From assembly GCA_004292955.1 (NCBI GenBank), contig RDXX01000014.1:1-64000 (forward strand): DNA of 64,000 nt, in the 5' to 3' direction. This DNA comes from Oscillatoriales cyanobacterium (GTDB lineage: Bacteria > Cyanobacteriota > Cyanobacteriia > Cyanobacteriales > Microcoleaceae). The position numbers and the translations under genes were made by a program. The notes under the pieces are model-generated. The model was given only the letters and a program-made list of their open reading frames with translations. It made no database searches and was not told the DNA's origin. Positions within the stretch are counted from its first letter, which is position 1; every line of letters begins with the position of its first letter. Of this stretch, positions 17,659 through 28,023 are shown one piece after another.

Positions 17659-17773
17659 GGGAGCATCTCATTTTTGCAAAAAGCATTTTTTCTTTCAGTG
17701 CTGTCCCCGCTCGCGTGCTTTATAAAGCACGCGAGCGGGACAGCACTACAAATGCAAAACCCAGATGCTCCCC
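17659..17773. mobile_element. MITE-like element, family B, copy 1
   Basis: Ends GGGAGCATCTCATTTTTGCA and CCCAGATGCTCCCC are inverted. The centre is a near-perfect palindrome: AGTGCTGTCCCCGCTCGC, a short loop, then GCGAGCGGGACAGCACT. It is flanked on both sides by CGTTCGCTCGG, which may be a target duplication or unrelated repeat. A second copy is at 53972. Confidence 0.75.
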
Positions 17774-17820
17774 GTTCGCTCGGGGGGGGGACGTTCGCAC
17801 TAATGACTGATGACTAATGA

Positions 17821-19521
<1,701 letters not shown>

Positions 19522-19551
19522 GTTTGTCTCCTTGCGCTTACATTAGCAAAT

Positions 19552-19578
19552 TTAGCACTCTCTGACTCTGAGTGCTAA
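19552..19578. promoter_or_regulatory. CIRCE operator (HrcA binding site) of groEL2
   Basis: TTAGCACTC, a 9-base spacer (TCTGACTCT) and GAGTGCTAA form a perfect match to the CIRCE consensus, located in the groEL2 leader on the minus strand. It is the site at which HrcA represses chaperonin genes in bacteria. Confidence 0.95.
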
Positions 19579-19667
19579 GTCGATCGACTTTAGATTGTAG
19601 CGTGTCCCTCAGAAGTGTGGGGCTGGCGGGGGCGGATTTGGGGAAAAGGGCGGGCCCCAACGGTGGC

Positions 19668-19875
19668 CCAGGACACGTCACTGCCGTGTCCCTACATACC
19701 CGCTGTAGGGACACGGCACTGCCGTGTCCTCATAGATATAATGTGGTTTGTGACATATCGCCCGATCGGATATTGGAGTGCCCCCTGTCAACTGTCAACT
19801 GTCAACTGCTATACGCATCAACGGTTAAATTCGGTACTAACTGTCAACTGTCAACTGTCAACTGTCAACTGTTAT
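19668..19875. repeat. GACACGGCA palindrome and (CTGTCAA)n STRR before the ABC exporter
   Basis: At about 19670-19732, GCCGTGTCCCTACA and TGTAGGGACACGGC form an inverted pair, with a further ACTGCCGTGTCC copy. From 19785 to 19875 two blocks of CTGTCAA heptamers run to within about ten bases of the start codon at 19880. A single GGACACGGCATTGCCGTGTC palindrome of the same family lies at about 23816-23836. Confidence 0.85.
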
Positions 19876-19879
19876 ACCT

Positions 19880-21628
19880 ATGGCTCGTTATTCTCGACTG
19901 CAAAAACTCATTTCTTATATGCGCCCGCACTGGAAACCGACATTCTGGGGCGTTTTTTCCTTATTAATTGTCAATGCTGTGGGCGTTTACATTCCCCTAC
20001 TGATTCGGAATGCAGTTGACACACTCCAAGTGGCGACTAAATTTGACCAAGTTTTCAACTACGTGATACTGATTCTCGTACTAGCTTCAATCATGTGGGG
20101 AATTCGGATGGCATCGCGGATTCTGCTGTTTGGCGTCGGGCGTCAAGTAGAATTTGACCTCAAACAGCAAATATTTAATCATTTATTAACATTAGAACCG
20201 TCTTATTTTGCTGCCAATACTGTAGGGGATTTAATTAATCGCGCTACTTCCGACTTGGACAATATTCGCCGCTTGGTGGGTTTTGCAGTGCTGAGTTTGG
20301 CGAATACAGCCTTTGCTTATGCTTTGACTTTGCCGGTGATGCTGGGGATTAATGTACGGCTGACGCTGTTGGCGATCGCAGTTTATCCATTAATGCTAGT
20401 TTTGGTACAGTTATTTAGCGACAAACTTCGCATCCAGCAACTAGCAGTCCAAGAAGAACTATCGGCGATGAGCGATTTAATTCAAGAGGATATGAGCGGA
20501 ATGTCCGTAATTAAAATCTATGCTCAAGAAGAAAACGAACGTCGAGCTTTTCGCGATTGTAACGCCAAGTTGCTATCAGCAAATTTGACATTAGCCCAAA
20601 CTAGAAACTTTATTTTTCCACTACTGGGCGGTTTAGCCAGCATCAGTTTGTTGGTACTACTTTCAGCAGGTGGCGGAGCAATTGCTAAGGGCGAAATTAG
20701 CATCGGCGATTTTGTGGCATTGCTGATTTATGTCGAGCGTTTGGTATTTCCGACGGCGCTGTTGGGTTTCACCATTACTGCTTACCAGCGCGGAGAAGTC
20801 AGTGTCGATCGCATAGAATCAATTTTGACTGTGGAACCGCAAATTAAGGATGCTCCCGATGCAGCGGACTTGCCAACTCCTGTCAAAGGTGAAATAGTCG
20901 CTCGCAATTTGAATTATACCTATCCAGGCGCTAAGATACCCGCGCTCAAAGATGTCAATTTTACCATCAAACCGGGCGAAACAGTCTCGATTGTTGGGGC
21001 GATCGGTTCTGGCAAATCAACCTTGGCTAATGCCCTGCCGCGCTTGCTGAATATCGATGCGGGTGAGTTGTTTGTAGACGGGCAGGATATTACCGAGGTG
21101 AAGTTGAGGGAGTTGCGCGGGGCGATCGCCTACGTGCCCCAAGAAAGCTTTCTGTTCGGTACTACCATCAAGAATAACATCCGCTACGGCAATCCTTTAG
21201 CAGAAGAACCCCAGATTGAAGCAGCCGCCAAACAGGCACAAATCCACCCCGAAATCCTCAACTTTCCGCAACAGTACAAAACAGTTGTCGGCGAGCGCGG
21301 CATTACCTTATCCGGCGGACAAAGGCAGCGAACAGCACTAGCTAGAGCCTTGTTAGTTGACGCTCCCGTGCTAATTTTAGATGACGCTCTTTCCAGCGTG
21401 GACAATCAAACTGCTACCGATATTTTGCAGAACTTGGCAACCGGAACCGATCGCAAAACCGTAATTTTTATCTCGCACCAAATGTCAGCAGCCGCGAGTG
21501 CCGATCGCATATTCGTCATGGAAAAGGGAGAAATAGTGCAAAGCGGCACTCACGCAGAATTGGTAAAGGAAACAGGGCTTTATCAGTATTTGTGGAACCA
21601 GCAAAAACTAGAAGAATTGCTGCACTGA
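19880..21628 (+). CDS. ABC exporter, fused permease and ATPase (MsbA/MDR type)
   Basis: A 582-residue half-transporter that should dimerise to export a lipid, peptide or drug. Six membrane helices occupy residues 15-320, starting with WGVFSLLIVNAVGVYIPLLI. The nucleotide-binding domain follows: Walker A GAIGSGKS, Q-loop VPQES, signature LSGGQRQRTALARAL and Walker B VLILDDALSSVD, with the H-loop ISHQMS. It lacks the C39 peptidase domain of bacteriocin or RTX exporters, so it is not an obvious partner of the RTX protein further along. The substrate is unknown. An STRR occupies the leader almost to the start codon. A tandem repeat array begins two bases after the stop. Confidence 0.94.
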   Translation: MARYSRLQKLISYMRPHWKPTFWGVFSLLIVNAVGVYIPLLIRNAVDTLQVATKFDQVFNYVILILVLASIMWGIRMASRILLFGVGRQVEFDLKQQIFNHLLTLEPSYFAANTVGDLINRATSDLDNIRRLVGFAVLSLANTAFAYALTLPVMLGINVRLTLLAIAVYPLMLVLVQLFSDKLRIQQLAVQEELSAMSDLIQEDMSGMSVIKIYAQEENERRAFRDCNAKLLSANLTLAQTRNFIFPLLGGLASISLLVLLSAGGGAIAKGEISIGDFVALLIYVERLVFPTALLGFTITAYQRGEVSVDRIESILTVEPQIKDAPDAADLPTPVKGEIVARNLNYTYPGAKIPALKDVNFTIKPGETVSIVGAIGSGKSTLANALPRLLNIDAGELFVDGQDITEVKLRELRGAIAYVPQESFLFGTTIKNNIRYGNPLAEEPQIEAAAKQAQIHPEILNFPQQYKTVVGERGITLSGGQRQRTALARALLVDAPVLILDDALSSVDNQTATDILQNLATGTDRKTVIFISHQMSAAASADRIFVMEKGEIVQSGTHAELVKETGLYQYLWNQQKLEELLH

Positions 21629-21630
21629 CA

Positions 21631-21770
21631 GGTTCGTAGTGAGGACTTTAGTCCTTCTTCATCCAGGTTCGTAGTGAGGACTTTAGTCCTTCTTCATCCA
21701 GGTTCGTAGTGAGGACTTTAGTCCTTCTTCAGACAAAGGGAAAAGGACTGAAGTCCTCACTACAAACTGA
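21631..21770. repeat. Tandem array of a 35-bp palindromic unit, three copies plus one inverted
   Basis: GGTTCGTAGTGAGGACTTTA starts at 21631, 21666 and 21701, a 35-bp period, each unit with the palindrome AGGACTTTAGTCCT. A diverged inverted copy (AAGGACTGAAGTCCTCACTA...) at 21742-21768 closes the array, so the RNA could fold into a large hairpin just after the exporter stop codon. Confidence 0.9.
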
Positions 21771-21805
21771 AGCGTAGTTAACTTAGTTATTTATCAAACA
21801 TAGTC

Positions 21806-22465
21806 GTGGAAAATCAAAATCCCGATCCTTCAAGCCTCTCCAGCAACACTGATTCACCGGGAAATAGTCCCATCAAAATAATGCCCCTAGGTGACTCAAT
21901 TACCGATGGATACTTCGTACCAGGAGGATATCGCATCGATTTACAGCCTGCAATGGAGAATCGAGGCTATGCTATTGAGTTTGTCGGTTCCCTAAGCAAT
22001 GGCCCCGATACCTTACTCTCTCAGCATCACGAGGGACATTCCGGTTGGCTGATCGAACAAATTTGCGATCGGGTTGTGGAGTGGCTGCAAACCTTCCAAC
22101 CCGATATTATTTTGCTCCTCATCGGCACCAATAATATCGGACAATGGTATCAAGTAGAAACTGCAAGCTATCGCCTCAACCAATTAATCGATCGCATTTT
22201 TGAAACTGCACCCAATGTTAAACTCTTTGTCGCTGCAATTCCGCCAATGTCTGAACCCACCTTAAATCAGCGAGTTAAACTATACAATCAAAACAGCGAG
22301 GAGTTAGTCAAGGAAAAACAACAAGCAGGGAAGCCCATAGATTTTGTTGATTTATATAATATCCTCAGCCTTGACGATCTCCCCGATGGCGTTCATCCCA
22401 ACCGAGAAGGATTTCGGAAAATTGCTGGTGCTCTTGAAGCTTGTCTGTCAGCGCACCTAAGTTAA
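21806..22465 (+). CDS. SGNH/GDSL-family hydrolase
   Basis: A 219-residue esterase/lipase-like hydrolase. Block I is PLGDSITDG with nucleophile Ser31, block III is LLIGTNNIG with the oxyanion Asn, and block V is DGVHPN with Asp194 and His197, completing the SGNH set. The likely start is GTG at 21806 (VENQNPDPSS). No signal peptide is visible, so it is probably cytoplasmic. Possible substrates are acyl or acetyl esters of lipids or sugars; the sequence does not choose. It lies 177 bases after the ABC exporter, with a repeat array between, so joint transcription is doubtful. Confidence 0.87.
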   Translation: MENQNPDPSSLSSNTDSPGNSPIKIMPLGDSITDGYFVPGGYRIDLQPAMENRGYAIEFVGSLSNGPDTLLSQHHEGHSGWLIEQICDRVVEWLQTFQPDIILLLIGTNNIGQWYQVETASYRLNQLIDRIFETAPNVKLFVAAIPPMSEPTLNQRVKLYNQNSEELVKEKQQAGKPIDFVDLYNILSLDDLPDGVHPNREGFRKIAGALEACLSAHLS

Positions 22466-22559
22466 CAAATTCCTCGTCTGCGATTCCACGCAGTCTACAA
22501 TCGTCGTCAAGAAAAATAGTATAATGAATATATCTAGTCCACCCCAATAATCCCCAATC

Positions 22560-22979
22560 ATGCTCGCAGAAGCAAACGCCACACTCTGGCCTAGTCTAAT
22601 AACTGTTTCAGCATTAATTCTATACTTCGTTGTTACCATCAACGTTGGCAGAGCCAGATTCAAATACAAAGTTTCTCCCCCGCAGATGACAGGAAACCCG
22701 GACTTTGAACGAGTAGTGCGAGTTCAGCAAAATACCCTAGAGCAAATGATTCTATTTTTGCCCTCGCTATGGCTGTTTTCGCAATTTGTCAGCCCAATTT
22801 GGGCAGCCGGTATCGGTGCAGTTTGGATAGTTGGACGCATTTTGTTTGCTTGGGGTTATTACCAAGCGGCGGAAAAACGAGCCGCAGGATTTGGTATTAG
22901 TACCTTAGCTACTTTAACTTTGCTTGGCGGTTCATTGATTGGCATCATCATGTCCCTGGTAAAAGTTTCACAGCTATAA
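22560..22979 (+). CDS. MAPEG family membrane protein
   Basis: A 139-residue integral membrane protein with four predicted helices. It carries the MAPEG signature FERVVRVQQNTLEQM after the first helix, as in microsomal glutathione S-transferase 3 and FLAP relatives, and the later WIVGRILFAWGYY helix typical of the family. Bacterial MAPEG proteins often have glutathione transferase or peroxidase activity, but the substrate here is unknown. Start ATG at 22560. A short GGTGCGCC/GCGCGCACC hairpin lies just after the stop, at about 22994-23010, and could end the transcript. Confidence 0.88.
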   Translation: MLAEANATLWPSLITVSALILYFVVTINVGRARFKYKVSPPQMTGNPDFERVVRVQQNTLEQMILFLPSLWLFSQFVSPIWAAGIGAVWIVGRILFAWGYYQAAEKRAAGFGISTLATLTLLGGSLIGIIMSLVKVSQL

Positions 22980-23053
22980 TTTATATTAGTAGGGTGCGCC
23001 GCGCGCACCTTTTTATGTAAATCTAACTCTTTCAATCTCGTTCAGGAGTCAAT

Positions 23054-23236
23054 ATGTCTGAAACTAACAAACCTGTATTTCAAATTAACCAGCAACTTTT
23101 TCAACAGCTTACCGAGTGGCAACAAAAACTCGCACTAGAAGATGAATTAGCCAGCGAGTCAGAAGACGAGAAACCAATAGAGGTAAAAAGTCCTCCCGAT
23201 AGTGATGAACAGCATTCTCAAACCAATAATTCCTAG
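23054..23236 (+). CDS. Small acidic protein of unknown function
   Basis: 60 residues, soluble and acidic (LALEDELASESEDEKPIEV in the middle), with no motif I recognise. A Shine-Dalgarno-like AGGAG lies seven bases before the ATG. Its end overlaps the next gene by about 30 bases, which suggests translational coupling and supports both being real. The C-terminal third is Ser/Gln/Asn-rich and probably disordered. Confidence 0.6.
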   Translation: MSETNKPVFQINQQLFQQLTEWQQKLALEDELASESEDEKPIEVKSPPDSDEQHSQTNNS

Positions 23237-23570
23237 CTTGTGGCTGGCAGTATTCTTTTTTGTATTTCCGGCTGCTGTCTCGGCTCAATCGTTGACAATC
23301 AGCCAAGTTCAACAAGTTAATAGCGGTTTATTTCGTTCTAACTCTCAAGATTTCTTCGAGCAAGGAAATCGCCAACTGGAACGGGAAATCGCAGCTTTGT
23401 TGCGAAAAAATGTTGCTTCCGAAGGCAAGATTCTGGAGATTGATGAAAAATTGCGCTCTCAGCTTTGTCGGGAAGATTTTTTAATCTCCTCGCGGTATCA
23501 TGATACAATCAGTGCTGCTGAGATTGCCAGTTTTCAGCCAAAATTAAATGAGATTTGCAGGCAGAAATAA
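23205..23570 (+). CDS. Small secreted protein of unknown function
   Basis: About 121 residues beginning MNSILKPIIPSLWLAVFFFVFP and a likely signal-peptidase site after AAVSAQ (about residue 27). The mature part is helical and contains two Cys residues (LCREDF, EICRQK), which could pair in the periplasm. I know of no family. It overlaps the preceding gene by about 30 bases in another frame. GTG at 23202 is an alternative start, immediately before the ATG. Confidence 0.65.
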   Translation: MNSILKPIIPSLWLAVFFFVFPAAVSAQSLTISQVQQVNSGLFRSNSQDFFEQGNRQLEREIAALLRKNVASEGKILEIDEKLRSQLCREDFLISSRYHDTISAAEIASFQPKLNEICRQK

Positions 23571-23606
23571 AGTCAAAGTGAGGTCAAGATTAAAGTTTTA
23601 GCGTTA

Positions 23607-23777
23607 ATGGATAAAGAAGTAATGACTAAATTGAAACTAGCGCTGCTGGAAGCGAAAACGGTGGCTCAGTTGGCTGCGATTATTATTGATTACACTCATG
23701 AGGAAATGATGCTAGTTTTTGATGAGCTGGAATGGGAACAGCAGGCAAAAATTAAGGATATTTGGAAGAGTGTTTGA
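23607..23777 (+). CDS. 56-residue small ORF, helical, unknown
   Basis: Reads MDKEVMTKLKLALLEAKTVA and ends IKDIWKSV before TGA at 23775. It has an amphipathic helical pattern and no internal low complexity. It follows the secreted-protein gene by 36 bases on the same strand and could be a third member of that small operon. No ribosome site stands out. Coding status rests on composition and position, so it is tentative. Confidence 0.45.
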   Translation: MDKEVMTKLKLALLEAKTVAQLAAIIIDYTHEEMMLVFDELEWEQQAKIKDIWKSV

Positions 23778-23859
23778 GGGATGGCCTGTTTATAAAGTTG
23801 TAGGTTCCAGCACCGGACACGGCATTGCCGTGTCCCTGCGGATATCGCGTAATGCAGCC

Positions 23860-25212
23860 CTACTTTTTGGGAAGCGATTCGAGACACAATTGACGGAAAT
23901 GATCGCCGCGTTGCTCGAAGCTTTGGTATTGATCGAAGCTGGCGCAAGCTGGCGAAAGCAGTACGACTTTAGCTTTGTTTTGTTTGCCTAATTCTGCGGC
24001 TCTGGGAATGGCTCTTTCCATTGTTTCGACGATTTCCCAAGCGTTATAATCTGCTTGTTCTAGCCGATCACTAAAAAGGCCCGCTGCATCCCCAATTAAC
24101 AGCACTGCAACAGCCTTCGCCTTGATTGTATCAATCCAAGCATTATCATCGCCCTCTTTGGGATCGCCGCCCGCAATCAAAATCGCCGGCGCGCTGACAG
24201 CAGCTAACCCGACTTGCGCTGCGTCATAATTAGTCGCTTTGCTGTCGTTGATGAAATCTATGCCTTCCCAGGTGCGGATGTGTTCGAGGCGGTGCGCCAC
24301 TCCGGGGAATTTCGCGATCGCCCGGGCGATCGCACTTTGATCTATCCCTGCCAAATTAGCCGCTGCCACAGCCATCAACAAATTTTGCAAATTGTGTTCG
24401 CCCACCATCCGCAAAGACTCAGCAGGCAAAATTTTCTCGCCTTGAGCAATTACCCAACCGTCTTCGATGTACGCTCCAAAAGCGTGTTTTCCCAACAAAT
24501 CTTTTTCACCTTTAACACTCGTCCAACACGCATCCGGCCAAATGTCAACTCCTTGCTGTCGCAAACCAGGATCGTCACCGTTGATGATTTGCAATTCCGA
24601 ATTTTTCAGCAAATGGGCTTTAATGTTGTAGTAATTTTCTAAAGTTTTGTGGCGGCTGAGGTGATCCGGCGTCAAAGTCGTCAAAACTCCGATGCGCGGC
24701 GCTACCGACGGCGATGATTCTATCTGATAGCTGCTGATTTCTGCGATTACCCAATCCGGCGGTTTCTCGGAAGCAGCTAATTCGCACGCAGCATAACCAA
24801 TGTTGCCACAAGCGGGAGCATGAAGCCCTGCTTCGGCAAAAATCGCAGCAATTAAAGCAGTAGTTGTAGTTTTGCCGTTAGTACCAGTAATTGCTACCCA
24901 AGGAGATTTGAGATAGCGCCACGCGAGAGCCATTTCTCCGATTGTTTCAATTCCCAATTCTCGGGCGCGTACTAATGCTGGAATATCCCAGGGAACGCCC
25001 GGACTTACTACTACTAATTCTATGGATTTGTCAGGTTCAAAAGATTTACCTAACTCTAGATTGATGCCTTCGTTAGCTAGTTGCTGTTGTTGTTCGAGTA
25101 GGTTTGGGGCCGATGAGCGATCGCTCAGCGTTACTTCCCATCCTTCGCGTTTGAGCAGTCTGGCGGCGGCAATCCCTGATTTTCCTAATCCAATTATATG
25201 AGCGATCGGCAT
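23860..25212 (-). CDS. murD: UDP-N-acetylmuramoylalanine-D-glutamate ligase (MurD)
   Basis: Adds D-glutamate to UDP-MurNAc-L-alanine in the cytoplasmic steps of peptidoglycan synthesis. The 450-residue protein has an N-terminal Rossmann domain ([20 protein letters not shown]), the ATP-binding P-loop of Mur ligases [15 protein letters not shown] near residue 110, the central [19 protein letters not shown] and the C-terminal [17 protein letters not shown] and [21 protein letters not shown], all family hallmarks. Start ATG at 25212. It is not in a dcw cluster here, as is usual in cyanobacteria. Confidence 0.96.
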   Translation of the reverse strand: MPIAHIIGLGKSGIAAARLLKREGWEVTLSDRSSAPNLLEQQQQLANEGINLELGKSFEPDKSIELVVVSPGVPWDIPALVRARELGIETIGEMALAWRYLKSPWVAITGTNGKTTTTALIAAIFAEAGLHAPACGNIGYAACELAASEKPPDWVIAEISSYQIESSPSVAPRIGVLTTLTPDHLSRHKTLENYYNIKAHLLKNSELQIINGDDPGLRQQGVDIWPDACWTSVKGEKDLLGKHAFGAYIEDGWVIAQGEKILPAESLRMVGEHNLQNLLMAVAAANLAGIDQSAIARAIAKFPGVAHRLEHIRTWEGIDFINDSKATNYDAAQVGLAAVSAPAILIAGGDPKEGDDNAWIDTIKAKAVAVLLIGDAAGLFSDRLEQADYNAWEIVETMERAIPRAAELGKQNKAKVVLLSPACASFDQYQSFEQRGDHFRQLCLESLPKK

Positions 25213-25317
25213 ACGTTATGTGTGTGATGGAGCGAATTTCCCTGGTTTTCTAAGTTTATATCTTAACCTTGCATGAATTTTTGCCTATTGGCCATTATGC
25301 TTAATTTACAAAAAAAG

Positions 25318-25505
25318 GTATGTTGTTGCGCTTAAGCGCTCTTATTTATATAGATGAAAGAGCGCTGAAGCGCAACTACGTACCTCGTCTAAAATCGATT
25401 GACGATCGCCCTAAAGTCAGCCAACACCCGCTATATAAGAAAGAGCGCTGAAGCGCAACAACGTACCTTTATGTATGAAAGAGCGCTGAAGCGCAACTAC
25501 GTACC
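25318..25505. repeat. GTACGTTGTTGCGC palindromes with a duplicated fragment of the glyS 3' end
   Basis: A hairpin at 25318-25386 pairs GTTGTTGCGCTTAAGCGCTC with GAGCGCTGAAGCGCAAC. Two further right-hand arms follow at about 25440 and 25479. Between them, CTAAAATCGATTGACGATCG and the following 30 bases (about 25384-25432) duplicate the last codons and stop of glyS (about 25500-25550) with about one difference. The same palindrome occurs at 52761. Confidence 0.85.
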
Positions 25506-25509
25506 TCGT

Positions 25510-27678
25510 CTAAAATCGATTGACGATCGCCCCAAAGTCAGCCAACACCCGCGCGTGATTCCGCAACAAACCCAGTAAATTCAAGCGATTGCGCTTAATT
25601 TCCGGGTCAGAATCCATCACCAAAACGCTTTCTGGCCCGTCAAAAAAGCTGCTCACAGCCGGAGCAATCTCAGTCAAACTCTCTACCAACTGTTGGTAAT
25701 TGCGAGTTTGCTTCGATAGCAGCGTTTGCGGCACTAACTGCACCACAGCATCGTAAAAAGCTTGTTCGGAAGACTTTTGAAATAACTCGGGTTTCACCGC
25801 CGTTTTCGGTTCCAATTCTACCTTATCCAAATCACCTTGAGCCGCCAAACGAGTCGAACGGTTGACTGTTTCGTAAATCAGATCCAAAGTCTTGTCATTG
25901 CGGATTTGTTGCAGGAAAATTGCTCTTTCCAGCGCGTCCAACAAATCTCTTAATGCTCGTTCAGTATATTCTGGGTCGTTTTCTCCCAAAACTGCATTCA
26001 CCAAATCATAATCTACATTCTTTTCTTCTTGCAGCAAAGTGCGAATTCTTTGCAGGAAAAACTCGTATAATTGCGATAGCAACTCCGCCGATGTTTGGGG
26101 GCGCACCGCGGTAAATTCTGCGACAACTTCTGCAAGTAGTTGGTGCAAATTGATTGGCAACTGAGCCGCCCAAATAATGTTAGTTATTGCATTGGCGGCG
26201 CGGCGCAGGGCGAAGGGATCGGAGGAACCAGTCGGCAGCATTCCTAAGCCGAAGATGCTGACTAATGTATCTAATTTATCGGCGATTGCGACAACTTGAC
26301 CTGTGAGAGTTTGCGGCAAATTATCGCCCGCACCTTTGGGCAAATAATGCTCGAAAATTCCTGTTGCTACGGCTTCCGGTTCGCCGCAAGCTAAGGCGTA
26401 TTTCTGACCCATAATTCCTTGCATTTCGGGAAATTCGTAAACCATTTGGGTTACAAGGTCGGCTTTGCAAAGCAATGCTGCTCTTTCTATGTAAGCTTGT
26501 TCTGCGGCGGTGATTTGCAGTTGCTTGGTGATGAGAGAGGCAATCTTGCACAGTCGATCGACCTTTGCGCGCACTGTACCCAAATCTTCCTGGAAAGTGA
26601 CCGTCTCCAACTTTGGCAAATAATCCTCTAGAGGCTTTACCAAGTCTGCTTTGTAGAAAAACTGACCGTCTGCCAATCTCGCCCGCACGACTCGCTCGTT
26701 ACCTGCGGCAATAATCGCCGATTTTGCCGGATCGCCGTTGGAAATTGTAATGAAATAGGGTAGGAGTTCGGGGAATTCTGGGCTTTTGAGAATTGGAAAA
26801 TAGCGCTGGTTGGTGACGATAATTGTGGTGATTACTTCCGGCGGTAACATCAAAAAACCGTCGTCAAATTTGCCGACTACGGCGTTGGGCCATTCTACTA
26901 AGTCGGTGACTTCTTCTAACAAATCTTCGGTAATGTCGGCGTAACCGCCTTGTTTGGTGGCGGCGGCTTCTACTTGTGCTTGAATTTGGATTTTGCGCTG
27001 TTGTCGATCGACTTCCACGCCAGCAGCCCGCAGACACTCGACATAATCCTCGGCTTGCGGAATCGAGACCCCCCCCATCTCCGGTGTAGGGGGGGTGTGC
27101 AACACCCGATGTCCTTGGGAAATGCGATCGCTCTTGACGGTATCTGAACCGCTGACCAATGCGATCGGCAGTACAGTATCATCAAACAGCGCTACGATCG
27201 ATCGAATCGGGCGCGGAAACTTCAAATCTCCGTCAGCCCACCGCATAAATCTTTTGCCTTCTAACTTGTTAATCCACTGCGGCACAAGTTCGACCAAAAT
27301 ATCCGCCGTCATCCGCCCCGGAATCTGTTTGAGAACAAACACAAAATCGCCTTTATCGGTAGCGCGAACTTCCAAAGCATCGATTTCTACGCCTTGTTTT
27401 TTCGCAAAACCTTCGGCTGCTTTCGTCGGTTTGCCATCTTTAAAAGCCGAACTTGCGGGCGGCCCTTTTACCTCTTCTTCTCTGTCTGATTGCTTAACTG
27501 GCAGTCCTTTAACAAGAACGGCCAAACGCCTCGGAGTTGCGTATACATTAATTGATTCATTTGTCAAAGATTGTTCTGCCAGAGTTGCAGGTACGAGTTC
27601 CTGCCACTGTTGGACGCTGCCTGCGACAAAAGATGCGGGCAATTCTTCGGTGCCGAGTTCTAATAAAAAGTTAGGCAT
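25510..27678 (-). CDS. glyS: Glycyl-tRNA synthetase beta subunit
   Basis: Charges tRNA-Gly together with the alpha subunit (glyQ, not in the window), in the alpha2beta2 type enzyme used by cyanobacteria. The 722-residue protein starts [18 protein letters not shown], the canonical opening, at 27678. The frame continues upstream through an STRR, giving NYQLPIT repeats, but that is not part of the family. It ends in the anticodon-binding DALR-like region. Around residues 195-205 the sequence [18 protein letters not shown] has an extra PPTPEMGG stretch encoded by a C/G-rich palindrome (27070-27096), which looks like a small in-frame insertion. A fragment of the gene's 3' end is duplicated just downstream. 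Confidence 0.95.
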   Translation of the reverse strand: MPNFLLELGTEELPASFVAGSVQQWQELVPATLAEQSLTNESINVYATPRRLAVLVKGLPVKQSDREEEVKGPPASSAFKDGKPTKAAEGFAKKQGVEIDALEVRATDKGDFVFVLKQIPGRMTADILVELVPQWINKLEGKRFMRWADGDLKFPRPIRSIVALFDDTVLPIALVSGSDTVKSDRISQGHRVLHTPPTPEMGGVSIPQAEDYVECLRAAGVEVDRQQRKIQIQAQVEAAATKQGGYADITEDLLEEVTDLVEWPNAVVGKFDDGFLMLPPEVITTIIVTNQRYFPILKSPEFPELLPYFITISNGDPAKSAIIAAGNERVVRARLADGQFFYKADLVKPLEDYLPKLETVTFQEDLGTVRAKVDRLCKIASLITKQLQITAAEQAYIERAALLCKADLVTQMVYEFPEMQGIMGQKYALACGEPEAVATGIFEHYLPKGAGDNLPQTLTGQVVAIADKLDTLVSIFGLGMLPTGSSDPFALRRAANAITNIIWAAQLPINLHQLLAEVVAEFTAVRPQTSAELLSQLYEFFLQRIRTLLQEEKNVDYDLVNAVLGENDPEYTERALRDLLDALERAIFLQQIRNDKTLDLIYETVNRSTRLAAQGDLDKVELEPKTAVKPELFQKSSEQAFYDAVVQLVPQTLLSKQTRNYQQLVESLTEIAPAVSSFFDGPESVLVMDSDPEIKRNRLNLLGLLRNHARVLADFGAIVNRF

Positions 27679-27710
27679 ATAGAAATTGTGAAGTGAGGGA
27701 GCTACGGATT

Positions 27711-27830
27711 GGTAATGGGTAATGGGTAATTGGTAATTGGTAATCGGTAATTGGTAATCGGTAATCGGTAATCGGTAATTGGTAATTGGTAATTGGTAAT
27801 TGGTAATTGGTAATTGGTAATTGGCTGGTG
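27711..27830. repeat. Heptamer STRR (GGTAATY)n upstream of glyS
   Basis: About seventeen GGTAATT/GGTAATC units occupy the glyS leader, 30 bases from the start codon. The repeat is readable in frame with glyS, but family alignment favours the downstream Met. Confidence 0.95.
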
Positions 27831-28023
27831 AGTGCGTTAGTTGACCTAAAATTTTTACATAACAAAGTTTGGTGTTTTTGTCAAGAGGCAATTCATCTCC
27901 CGATTCGATCGTTACAAAAGTTATGGATCGGCCGTCAAAATAGCCTGGAATTGCGATCGCGATAATAACATCACAGAATTATTTTACCGGTCACAGGTCT
28001 GATTAGAGCTAAAAAACACTCAA

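Noticed and set aside
19880-21628. ABC exporter as the type I secretion ATPase of the RTX protein
   Set aside because: It lacks a C39-like domain and is 21 kb away with no HlyD or TolC partner; MsbA-like fits better.
27679-27891. N-terminal extension of GlyS rich in NYQLPIT
   Set aside because: It is the in-frame reading of an STRR; GlyS family starts at [14 protein letters not shown].
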